Positions 20,449-31,109 of a DNA stretch of 64,000 nucleotides are shown piece after piece. The notes beneath the pieces were generated by a model. The model did not search any database. It saw only the letters and a list, made by a program, of their open reading frames with translations, and was not told the DNA's origin. Source of the DNA: Podospora comata (taxonomy: Eukaryota; Ascomycota; Sordariomycetes; Sordariales; Podosporaceae); assembly GCA_017354895.1 (NCBI GenBank), contig CP071496.1:2108001-2172000 (forward strand), in the 5' to 3' direction. Numbering within the stretch: the first letter of the stretch is position 1; the number at the start of each line of letters is the position of its first letter. Position numbers and translations under genes: made by a program.

Positions 20449-22032
20449 TCAAAGCCCATCTCCAACACCAAACCTCCTCCCCTTATCCAACTCCCCCTCC
20501 CTCTCTTCCGCCCTCAACCTCCCAACCCCATGCCTCCGTTCCAAATGATCATAATAATCCCCCCTCGACTCCCACACCCTCTCCGGCATCTTGCAGTCCC
20601 CATGATGACAGACATATCTCACCCCCAGTGCAAAACCCTCCCACCTCGTCGTCCTCGCCCTCTCCCTCCTTCTTTGAACCAGCCACCGGGCATACCTCGC
20701 AATCTGCTCCTTTTGCTCCTTGGAACTCAACCACTCCCGCGTGGCCTCCTCAATCTCGCTCAAATAGTACTTCTTCCTCATCCCCAGCTTGACATCAGGC
20801 GCCTCAAACCGGTAATAAGTCTTGTACTTTTTCCCCCTTTCCTGATCCAAAAGACTCTCCCTCGAAGCGGTGGAGTTCGCAGAAAGAGGCGTAGACGCAG
20901 ACGAGGTAAAAGCCCGAAGCTTCTCGTAAAACCAGGCTTGGTGCTCGTCCGTCCCCAGGCTCAGCAGCAAATCAATAGAGGGCTCGCCGTCGTCGAGCAG
21001 CGATGAGATTTCCTTCAACACTTCAAGAGTAGGGTCGCGAATCTGCTTGCTGCCGTCCACAAACGACCCCGAGCCTAGCTTGAACGGCTTGAAGGAATAC
21101 GACGACGGCGCCGTGATGGCCTTTGCGACTTCGGGAATCGAGACCAGACTGCCGGCGTCATCTTCCTCCTCTTCTTTGTACGTGCAGAAAGCGTATGGGC
21201 GGCGCGGTTGGTGACGCTCGACTTCGGTACACCACGCCAGGGTCTGACATTGAAAGGCATCCTTCCGGAAACCGGTCGACTCATTCGAGTGGGTGGATGA
21301 TCTCGAAGAGACCGGTGTTGGGAGAGTGGCAGCGACGGCGGCCTTGTTCCTGGTTGTAGAGCTGACGCTGAACTTGGCAAACGTATCGAAAAAGGCGCGG
21401 GTGCGCTTGGTCGGCCAGGTGCTCCGGCGATAGAGCAGTGGAAAGTCGATCGTGGCGCCGCCGGCAAGGTCCGTGGTGAGAGGTATGTTCTTGTTCTGGC
21501 GGTGGAATTCACTGATGCATTCATCGACGCTCTTCCCAAGCATTCCCAGCATGATGGCGATCAAACCTCCGACACTGGTACCCGCGATGTAGTCAAAATA
21601 GTGACACGGTAGATATTGATCTTCCCTGAAGATGTCTTCGGGGATTTGATCGCGGGGTATCCGCTCAGTCTGGGCGCTCGATGAGGCGCGCGGGTCAAGG
21701 TCTTGCTCAACCCGCGCAATCTCCTGCATCAGCGCCTGCAGAACTATCAGAGACGAGTACCCCTTGATGCCGCCGCCGTCGAGGGTCAGAATAAGCTTTT
21801 TGGACCATGGTGTGGATGTGACATTAAGTTCGGGCGACTGGATACCGGCCCCGGAAGCGGAGCGGGCGCTGGTGACATCGCTGGTGGGGGAAGGTTTCGG
21901 GATGGCTATCGTGACGCGGTTCGCGGTCGGGACTCGACGTGCGGCCGGCCTGGTTCGGAGTGACGACACCTTTCTTGGTAACGGAGGATGTGGCTCGTCT
22001 TCCTCTTGAGGAGCGCTGACGACGTCTGTCAT
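20449..22032 (-). CDS. patatin-like phospholipase with C-terminal C2H2-like motif
   Basis: Intronless, 527 residues from the ATG at 22032 (MTDVVSAPQ); an in-frame ATG 54 bases upstream is possible. The first 75 residues are disordered. The patatin domain follows: oxyanion motif DGGGIKGY at 85-92, lipase motif GTSVGG at 151-156 with Ser153, and the likely catalytic Asp326 in FVDGS with a following DPTLE. All parts of the Ser/Asp dyad are present, so the enzyme looks active. Patatins hydrolyse acyl groups of membrane phospholipids. The last 60 residues carry Cys475, Cys480, His496 and His501, a C2H2-like spacing (Cx4C-x15-Hx4H) unusual for a patatin. The gene is divergent from the HeLo-domain gene. 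Patatin domains occur as effectors in fungal NLR-type proteins, but no NACHT, NB-ARC or repeat domain is present here. Confidence 0.88.
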   Translation of the reverse strand: MTDVVSAPQEEDEPHPPLPRKVSSLRTRPAARRVPTANRVTIAIPKPSPTSDVTSARSASGAGIQSPELNVTSTPWSKKLILTLDGGGIKGYSSLIVLQALMQEIARVEQDLDPRASSSAQTERIPRDQIPEDIFREDQYLPCHYFDYIAGTSVGGLIAIMLGMLGKSVDECISEFHRQNKNIPLTTDLAGGATIDFPLLYRRSTWPTKRTRAFFDTFAKFSVSSTTRNKAAVAATLPTPVSSRSSTHSNESTGFRKDAFQCQTLAWCTEVERHQPRRPYAFCTYKEEEEDDAGSLVSIPEVAKAITAPSSYSFKPFKLGSGSFVDGSKQIRDPTLEVLKEISSLLDDGEPSIDLLLSLGTDEHQAWFYEKLRAFTSSASTPLSANSTASRESLLDQERGKKYKTYYRFEAPDVKLGMRKKYYLSEIEEATREWLSSKEQKEQIARYARWLVQRRRERARTTRWEGFALGVRYVCHHGDCKMPERVWESRGDYYDHLERRHGVGRLRAEEREGELDKGRRFGVGDGL

Positions 22033-22960
22033 CTCGAGAGCGAAAGAGTCACAAACTCTGTTCTTTGGTAGCTCGCGCTGTGGCAAGAGGTTGTTGAAGA
22101 AGTGGAAGATCGCTTCGGTGAGAAAAACAGTGGTATTTCAATGACGTTAGGCGGGCTGGGGAACGCCCAAGATGATTCTGGTGTGATTACCAAGGCATGG
22201 CCCGGCCTGCTGACACTCCGGGGCCAGCCTCAAACCAGCCACGCCGCGGTGGCTCCCACGCTTCCCACGCTCTTGTTCTGGAGGCCCTCGGCTGTTGGTT
22301 GTGTGTGTGGTCGTGTGTAGTCACTTCTGGACTCACCGGACGAGGTGTGCTCCGGGTGTCCCGGTGCAAGCCGTGGCGAGGCTTGGCAAGGCTCAGATGT
22401 GCAGAGATGTCATTCGCCGCGAGAAGAGGGCCTCACGTGGGTGTGTTGTGCAGTAGTGATACTGGCGATGATATTGGAAACTGGCGGCTTGCTAAGAAGG
22501 CGTGTAGGTGACTCACAAAGTAGGTAAAGTCAGGTGAAGTGTTGACCGGGGAGACCTGCAGGAACGAGAAGAGCTTAGACGTGCTCTTGTAATGTCGATA
22601 AAGCTGTGCTCCAAAATGCGAGTATGCAGTGTAACGCTGCTGTATACAGACTGACTCTGAGCAGTGCCTCGTTCAGGCAGATTGACAGTTTGAAGTTCTT
22701 GGGGATCAAGATGCAGGAAACTGATTGGGCGCATTTCGACGACCGAATGAACGACCACAACAGCAGTTGCTAGCACCAGCAAATCAGCGCTGCTGCCTGA
22801 GCCAGTGGAGCAGGCCTGTCACTTCAGCCTTTCAAGACGCATGCCTTCCTTTGATCTTTCAAAGCCTTTTTACTTTTGCTGGAGGCTTTTTTACTTTCCA
22901 AAGGCCTTCTTGCTCTTTCCAAAGGCCTGCCTTGCTTGGAAGGCATCGTCAACTGCAACC
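22033..22960. promoter_or_regulatory. shared upstream region of patatin and HeLo genes
   Basis: 928 bp between divergent start codons. It contains no gene. The right 100 bp is pyrimidine-rich, with a series of CTTT and AGGCCT words (22902, 22923) that continue into the HeLo gene intron. Confidence 0.6.
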
Positions 22961-25206
22961 ATGGAAGCCGCAGGGGGGATCATCTCCCTCACCTGGGACG
23001 TCTTCGACAGCACCATCAGAGGTGTGTACACGTTCATGACTCTTTAGTTAACTAACAAACACACCTCTTTGGAATATTATAGAGGCCTGTTCGTCATGCA
23101 AATCGGCCTAAAACTATGAAGCTCAAGTGGCTTTGGATCATTGAAACACATGGTTGGATAGCGTATAGACCTATTGGCATGACGACCAGGCCTTGTTTTC
23201 TCCAAACCACACGCATAAGCAAAACTAACAAAGGCCTAGTATTCCGGTTCCTCACGGCCATGGTTGAGATGCCAAGAGACTGCGAGAAATATAGGCTGCA
23301 GTTGGTCATCGAATACAACCGCGTCCTGGCCTGGGGTAAGGCGGCCGGCCTCATCGATGTGCCCGAAGGCTCGACTCTGGGTACCGTACTGGGAGCCGAA
23401 GGTATCGAGCTTGCAGCTATACTCGCCCGTATACAGTGGCTGCTCTCTGAGTTCCGCGACTACAATGCCCGGTACGGCAATGAGCTCAACCCATACGTCT
23501 ATGACGAGGATGGCAAGCAAATAGCAAAAGAAATCAGGGGCTTGGAGCGAGACGAGGAGAAGCGAGCGTCTATCGACGAAACGGATACAACCTCGGCCGC
23601 AGATGCCGACATTGTGAAGGATGTCTCGGCTTTGGCGGTGTCCTACGAAAAAGAGAAGAAAGAGCGCAGGCACCTCAAGGGAACCAACCATATCAGAGGC
23701 TTCCTCTCCAAGGCGGGTTACCACACCAAAGACATGCTCACCCACCCCGGCCGAGTGCGGTGGCTCGTCATGGACGGCGAGGAGTTCAAAAAGCTCCTCA
23801 AAGACCTCCACTTCCTGACCGAGCGTCTCCACGAGCTCATAAGAGACCACCGTGACAAGCGCATCGACGACATCACCGCAAAGACCTACCGGGAGATGAT
23901 CCTTACCCGCAACGACATTCAAGACCTCCGCGACATGTTTGACGCCGTCTCTGGCCTTGTTGCCACATCCTCCCGCAACCATGCTACCGCTGCTGCCCCA
24001 AACAACAACGACAAAACCCTGCAAGACCTTGTCCAACTTAAAAAGCTCTCCCGCACTTCAGACGTTATCCTCTCCCAGCTCCACGACGACAACCAACCCC
24101 TCAAGCTCTCCTCCCTCTCCGACATCATCACAATCACGGTTCCCGAGTACATCCCCGCCACCCTCGACACCTCCTTCGGCTGGAACGAAGACGAAACCGC
24201 CCACCCCGAATACCTCCCCCGGCCCCGCGGCATCCTCACCACCCCCCACGGCGACATTCCAGTGTGGATAGAGTGGAAATCGATCGGGGCCTTCAAACCC
24301 AATTCCCTCCAAGACAAGCAATCCGCCCTTCGCACCGTCGCCCTGGCCGAGATGCTTCACCTCCCCAAGCCCGGCTCGCTACCCACCTGCGTCGGGTACT
24401 TTGACGACAGGGCTTACAACGACACGGAGCGGTATGCCTGGATATTCAAATTCCCCGAGGGCTCTGACTACGACACCCGGATTGTATCACTTTATTCTCT
24501 CCTCGGCAACAGGACCTACCGCCCGTCTCTGTCACAACGGGTGGTCCTGGCAGAAAAACTTTGTTCTACCGTCCTCACCATTCATGCGGTCAACTGGTTG
24601 CACAAGGGGATATTCTCGGAAAATGTGCTTTTCTGCCTTGATGACGGGCGGGTGGCGTACGACCCTACCTCGCCCATCCTCTCGGGATTTGAGTTTTCTC
24701 GTCCCGATGGGACGGCTACGACGGCGAGGGATACGGATATTGTGTGGGATTTGTATCGGTGGCCGGGGATACAGCGGCAGCGGCCTACGGAGAGGAATTC
24801 GAAAAAGACATATGATCTTTATTCTCTGGGGTTGGTGTTGTTGGAGGTGGCGCACTGGGAGAAACTCCATGTTCTTATGGGGTTGGGGAAGGGGAGGAAA
24901 GCCAAGGTGGTCGAGGGCGAGGAAGAAAAGGGGTATCCCAATGTTAGTTTGGAGGAGAGCAAAAACGTGAGGGATTGGCTTTTGGGTGTCAGGAAAGAGG
25001 GGGCGCCGTTTGAGATTAACCCTCTGGCGGAGTTGGGGGGTTTGGTAGGGGAGAGGTACGCGAGGGTGGTGGAGAGGTGCTTGTGGGCTCATGGGGAGAG
25101 GGGGTTTGGTGTGGCGGATGGGCTGTTGGGTGTTGATGGGGGTTTGGTGCTGCAGGAGGCGTTTACCGAGGGGGTGGTGGAGGAGTTGAGGGGGATCAGG
25201 CTTTGA
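22961..25206 (+). CDS. HeLo-domain (prion-inhibition) protein with C-terminal pseudokinase
   Basis: Exons 22961-23021 and 23240-25206 with a 218-bp intron; 675 residues. The short first exon gives MEAAGGIISLTWDVFDSTIR, which joins to VFRFLTAM. Together with CEKYRLQLVIEYNRVLAWGK and DVPEGSTLG this is a helical-bundle HeLo domain, as in HET-s/HET-S, covering about residues 5-230. Residues 330-650 look like a protein kinase fold: a possible ATP lysine in VWIEWK (about 367), HKG instead of HRD at 475-477 with SENVLF following, GFE instead of DFG at 503-505, then YDLYSLGLVLLEV. The catalytic Asp residues are absent, so a pseudokinase. HeLo domains insert in membranes and cause cell death in heterokaryon incompatibility; the helical bundle plus pseudokinase layout parallels animal MLKL. 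The cell-death role here is inference. Alternative: the intron region could be read as coding from 23116, but that breaks the first helix. Confidence 0.85.
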
Positions 25207-28111
25207 GGAAGGGATTTGGGAGATGATATGTTGATATTTCGACGCCTTTTGCTGCGTAGCTTATGCGTTTGAAGATGATAGAAAGGGGCCTAGGTATGAT
25301 TGACAGGCTTTAAATAAATGCGAAAGGGGCCTTTGAAGGTAGGCCATAGGCCAAGGGTATATATGTTTTTACCCAAGTAAAGAAATCCACCACAAGGATA
25401 ATAAATAACCTCCTCCATCAGGTAGATCAGAAACATACTCCAACACCTACCTATACAAGCACTTCATTCTTAAGTTCACACAAGTCTACATGAAACCCTC
25501 AAGACCAACCGAGGGCATGCTGAGATGTGAGTTCAGAGATGCATAACTCTCAATCTGGGTTGAACCCAAAAGTATTTTGAAGCTGGACGCTAGCGAACAG
25601 CAAGTGTGCTACCAAGTCGTCATCGAAACTCCTAAGTTGCGCCGTCAGTGTATTCTATTAGAACCAGTTCCACAGACCTCTAGAGAAGCTACTACCCACG
25701 CAAGCCCTCACCAATCTCGGATGCTCCCAACGTTTTCCAAACTCCTGCTCCAAGCTCCAAGTCAGCGAGTGGGTGCTAAGCTTTCACGCGTTTCACCACT
25801 CCCAAGCATAATAACCCTTTCCCAACACTAGGTCTCATCTATCCATCACGAACCATCATCTCAAACAAACGTTGCATGTTTCCCTTTATCAAACTACCGG
25901 CCCCACCCGCCAGCCAGGGGCCAGCTGTCAAAACCCGGGGAGAAGCTCCGGCCGATGAAGGAAAGGGGGAGTGGGGGGGGGGTGGGGGTTCCACGGGATT
26001 GATTGACCGAACAAGGGGTGGAATGACCAGGAGGCGATGTAATCATCCCGAGGAAACCGTTAATGAGACTTGTGTGCGAGAGACCTCAGATCGACATACC
26101 TCGAAGAACACCAAACATATGTGAGCATCTTGTTGGTGAGTCACCTGGAGAATATACAATTTGAAGTACAAAGTTAGCTTCTCGCCATCTTTTAGAATGC
26201 ACTTCTTTATCAACTTCTTCCTCTCCGGCCATACCGACAGAGCGAGGATGAGACCGCTTATCTTGGCCAAGGGAGGTAGCTCCAGTTTATTCCCAGATCT
26301 CAACTCCATCTTGGTTCGGCTGATGGAACCGAGAAGAAAATTAAACCAGCTGCTAGGCATCCACCGGACATCTTGTTCAGTATGAAAACTGACGTCATCA
26401 ATACAGCTTTGGAGTGGCTTCGCTGCCGAATGGATATGGCGGATATTTCCGTGGGATTTACGTGGGAGATTCGTGCCCGTGAGAGAAAGACGTTGGGAAG
26501 AGAGGTCCAACGACTCGGGCAAACATTTGTGCCCGGCGTTTCAGAGCAACAATGTATCCTGCTGCAGAAAGAAACTCCCCGTTGCCCAACATCTCCTTTT
26601 GCCTGGGAATCAACACTGGGAGGAAACCAGCTTCGCACTATTACCCCCTGACATAGGGTAAGCGGCGGAGCAGCCCCAAAGGAACCGGGCGGCGGCAGCC
26701 ATCAAGCAATTGCATGCAGGCGACCGAAATTCACTGACCAATGCCAGCATTCGACCGCCCATTGTCGGTGGATATGAAACTCGAAGAAGCTGCAGGACGC
26801 GTTTCTGCCTGCCTTGATGAGAGAAAAGGTTGGTCAACGTTTTCTGTAGCAAATGCTTCGTGTTGTTGAGCAACAGAAGCCCCCTGGACCGACGTCTGCG
26901 AAGCGAAGCGATGTGGACTGGGCGTCAGCCTGTCATGGCCCTGGCACACTTCATCACGTCCCCGGTTGCCGTCAGGGTCCAGGATCCACAGGGCTTGCGG
27001 GAGAAGCTTCAGAGAACGATGGTGGAAGCTTTTGATGAAGTGTCCAAGCGCCCGTCGTGAACGTGCCACATGAATTTCCACCACCGCCCTTGGGATGCTC
27101 AGTTTTCTTCTCGTCTTCTTCTTGGACCAGCTTCACACCACTTTCCTACCATTTGTCAGTGAGCAGTCAGCAGATATACGTCAAAGGTGGACTCATAGGA
27201 CCTTCTGCCGGAGTAGCATCCGCCATGAGCGATTCAGATTCCAGGCTGTGAAGCAAGCCGTCTGCCATCTTTGCATGCCACACACACGCAAAGAGAGCCC
27301 CTTCGGCTCTGCTCGTTAAAGGGACTGACCAACAGCCAATAGAAGCCAAAGAGGGCCGTTCAGCTGTGCAAATCCTTGCCCTCTGAGCAGCGAATGCATT
27401 GGCTTGGCGAGGGGGTGGTGCGGTGTGGTGCAGGAGGTTTGGAGGTGGTTGCATTTCCCAGATCTCCACCCCCGGCCCGCCAAGCGCTGAGCTGGCGGCT
27501 TGGAAGGCCAAAAGCATTCTAGAAGGATTCCAGAATCCTTCCCCAGTCAGGATAGCGTCAGCTTCAGGTGCCACTCCCCTGCTCACAACCGCGAGGGGGG
27601 GGTCCCACAGCGTCCCACCCCAAAGCAGGGGCTCCGAAATGGGCTGGCTGCCCATGCAATGACCATCGGCAATTCCACGAGTACAGTGTGTCCCTGGCGG
27701 CGTTATTCTTGGAAATCTCCAATTTCAAAAGACCATAACCAATCTCGCCGTTGCTTCCGGCACCGCTTCGATGTTTGTGAGCGAGCCCCCCTATCGAGGG
27801 ACTTTCCTAAATGCCTTGCAACTATGACCACCCCCCACATATGATATAAGGCAAGTCACCTGACCACACACCCAATCAGGCCAAGTTTGATTTAGAGCAC
27901 TAGGCCCAACAGGGCGTTCGACAGGCACCGCAGCCCAGATTTCTGGAGTTCGAGCATGAAGTTCACCACACAAGCCATAGTTTCAAAATTAAAGGCACGA
28001 CACCACCACATAAGTATGTATAAAGTGGTCTAATCTAAACATTTTTTTACTGCTGGGAAATCCAATTGCACTTGCATGCGTTTCAATAACTTGTGGTGCG
28101 GGTGAGTCCCA

Positions 28112-28131
28112 ATTGATTGATTGATTGATTG
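28112..28131. repeat. (ATTG)5 microsatellite
   Basis: Five ATTG units in tandem in the gene-poor region. Confidence 0.8.
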
Positions 28132-30785
28132 TTAGTGTGTGCGCGCCCGAGTAATTTGTGTAGTCTGATTGGCTATTTAATTGATTGAATTGATCGCTGG
28201 GTGCAGGCAGGGTGGCCTGTGCGGCCAGTGGTGAGGTGGATGGTCCGAGTTGCAAGTCATCTAAGGAAGTCCCCATCGAGCTTTTCCCCCTCCTCCTGTT
28301 GGTGATTGCGATGAGGTGGCCGTCCCGAATTTCTGGATGCAGATCGTTGTCCTGGGGGACCGTTGCTCAACTCGTCATGCCCTCTGATCCTTCCGGTTGG
28401 GTGCTCGATCAACAAAAAGCGTGCCTGACTACAGCTCCCAACACTTCGGAGGAAGCCCCTGTTCGGATTCTGCCGTATTGTTTCTCGTGGGCCCTCTCCG
28501 TGTGTGTGCGGTGTAATGATCAAGCCCTTTACTGAATGGCCCGCTCTACGGTACCGGTAGATAAAGGTGACAAGATAATAAATGGCAAGTCGGCGCCGGC
28601 TGATTTCAGGGGACAAAGGAACCAGAATATCGAGGTTGCACGAAGAAGCCTTTTCTTGTGTTGCCCACCACCGTGGGGCGATCGAAGGTTCTGAGGAAGC
28701 TTCTTCTTCTTTGCCGCTTTTGCTGTGGTTTCGCACTGATCGCCTTAGTATATCTGGTACCAGGGCCAGCGTCAGAGGCCAGGGCTCTCAAGGCTGAGCG
28801 AGGTGGGATGCCGGGGTAGGAGAGCATCATCATTGACGAGTCCGAGCGCCCACCATGGCACAACTTACAACATTATAACATTCTAGCTGACACGGCCAGG
28901 TTGCGGGGAGCCGACGGGTTTGGCTCGAAGGCGGCCAGCTGAGGGAGTTGTGAGGGGGTGGAAGCGGTGGGCAGATGGTACCCTTTGGAGAGCGAGCAGC
29001 TTTTCCCGTCCCTGAATCGTCACGGCGCCGCCGTTTTGCCTCTGGGTGGGTGTTGGGTAGGGTGTTTTTGTCAGTCTAAATGAGGGACATCCATCTCATT
29101 TCCAACTGTGGGCTGTATTGGGGCATCTGTTTTCCATCGAGACAGGTTTAATCGTCAATCTCAAAGGCATCGAATAGAATGACGGGAATCATGACTGAAA
29201 GGGGCCAGTGCAGGTGATCATTTGCGTTGAAGCTTCGAGGGCTAGCGTGGTACATGATGTTCTGGTGGCACAGGCTGGGACAGCCGAAGTACCCTGCACG
29301 ACCGGGACAAAATAAGGCGATTGCTACGCGGGCCTGGTAGCAGCCCACAGCGAACCCACCAGGAGCCCACCCTTGTGCTGTTCACCGTTCGTTTCAACTC
29401 GCCCCTGCACACTTCTCCAGCCTGGAAGTCCCCAATCCACGCAAGGATCCTCACCTGCGTGCCGAGCCACGTTATTTTCTTTTTGCCATTATTTTTTGAT
29501 CCCTCTCTCTCTCTCCCGCCGTCAGAACCTCTGTCACGGGATCTTGTTGATCTGATCTGTCTTTCCTCCTTCTGTTCCATTCTCTCTTCCTTCACAAAAG
29601 GAACATCTCCCACATCTCATCTCGTCACATCAGATACGTCTTCAAACAAGATTCTCTGCGATCCCACACCTGTCAAGCCACCTCACGGTACGTAACCAAG
29701 CAACCGCCCAACACACGGATCTCATAAACACCAGTGCTGAGGTGGAGGGGACGTGCTGCCACCAAACCACACGACGCCTCAACCCACCGCCATTGTTTCC
29801 TCCTCTCGCCGGTGCTTGTGCTTCTGCTGGTGCTGGTGCTGGTGCTGGAGAGATGGGAGCATTGGTCTCTGGTCGCGCTCGGCTTTTCTCCCACTTTTTC
29901 TTCTTGAACTCGACATGTTCAAGATGGCGATCCCACCTCGAGCTCCCCCCGTTGTACAAAACACCTCATCTGTTGGATCATTTGGCTTTGCGTTACACTT
30001 CTTGTTGCGTTGTGATTTGAAGAAGCTGACAGTCGGTTGGCATACTGCAGGTCCGTCTGACGACGACTCCCTCCCTCCGACGACTTACTTTTTTGTCCCT
30101 ACCGCGCCATTGACGACTTCTTTGAACGCTGCGGACAGGCATCCGGCAGCTCTTTGGCATAGCGAGGGGGTGAATTGTGACTGGTCATCGCAAATTCAGG
30201 CGAGTTTCTGACATCAAGGTGCCAATACCTTACTCCGTACCTTAGCTGGGTGATTCAGATCGGGACCCACTGGAGCAAGGAGCGATAGACGTGGAATTTC
30301 TTTCCAGCCAGACCGCAGTCCGCACCGCAGCTCTTTCCACAACAGAAATTTCCGTCGCGGCCGGCTGTAGACCTTTTTTTTTTGTTTTTGTTTTTTTCCC
30401 CCTTTCACACAACAAAAAACAAGAGCAGACCGGAATCCGAATCCTCCTGCCCGCGCCACATCCCATCCCATCGTCGTGGTGCAGTTACCAGACAGTGGCG
30501 CAAGTCGAGCAGTCGAGCAGCAGTCGAGCGACGTAATCCCAACCGACCCCAAAGTTTAAGTCACTACCGCGTTGTGGCCAAGGCGCGTTTGCAGTTCCTC
30601 TTCTCAGCAACAAAAGCCCACACTTGAACCGTGCACCTGAACCGTGCCTTCACCACCCTCGCAAGCGACATCAAGCGGCCATCACCAGCTGTCGGTGCCG
30701 CCATATATCGGGAATAAAGGCATCAAGATTCGTCTTTTTTGACGTGTCAGCCTCCGTCAGGCTCATCCTGAGGGATTCAACTGAG

Positions 30786-31102
30786 GTAAGAAAAATTCTG
30801 CACGAGCCGACCCCGCACGGGTTTTCCTCCAAAAATCCTTGTCCTCGCCGTTCCATCTCATGGCCTGCCGCCTACACCCGAACCTTTGTGCCCATCGTTT
30901 GATTCAACGTAACCTCTGTGGTCGCAGAGTAAATAAGAACCTACCCATGTCGTGGCTTGCCTATCGGAAATCGCGCGTTTGTCGCGACCTCGTCTTCTTT
31001 GATAGGCAGCCTGGTCACCTGTTTCGAGTCGCCTCACCGCCTCTAGTTCGTCGCGAGTTTTGCTGACCGTTAAAGCTAGACTCTTGACCCTTGAACCCAC
31101 AG
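30786..31102 (+). other. likely 5' UTR intron of the C2H2 factor gene
   Basis: A consensus donor GTAAGA follows CTGAG at 30785, and a CCCACAG acceptor ends 8 bp before the start codon ATG at 31110, with a pyrimidine-containing stretch before it. Splicing would remove 317 bp of leader, including several upstream ATGs. Predicted from splice signals only. Confidence 0.5.
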
Positions 31103-31109
31103 GGCAAAC

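Larger units (their letters stand above)
25207..31109. other. 5.9-kb gene-poor region, includes long leader of the C2H2 gene
   Basis: No open frame here matches a family I know; the longest are under 170 codons and appear on both strands without codon bias. It includes a TTGA repeat at 28112-28131 and pyrimidine-rich sequence from about 29400. The last 700 bp is probably the leader of the C2H2 gene, with a likely 5' UTR intron. No repeat-induced-mutation-like AT-rich island or transposon part was recognised. Confidence 0.5.

Noticed and set aside
20256-20792. Open frames with long poly-Lys or poly-Phe runs
   Set aside because: Translation of the A-rich tract; the patatin gene on the opposite strand explains the rest.
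23116-23239. Reading the HeLo intron as coding from the ATG at 23116
   Set aside because: It replaces the first HeLo helix by unrelated sequence; joining 23021 to 23240 gives a continuous helix in frame.
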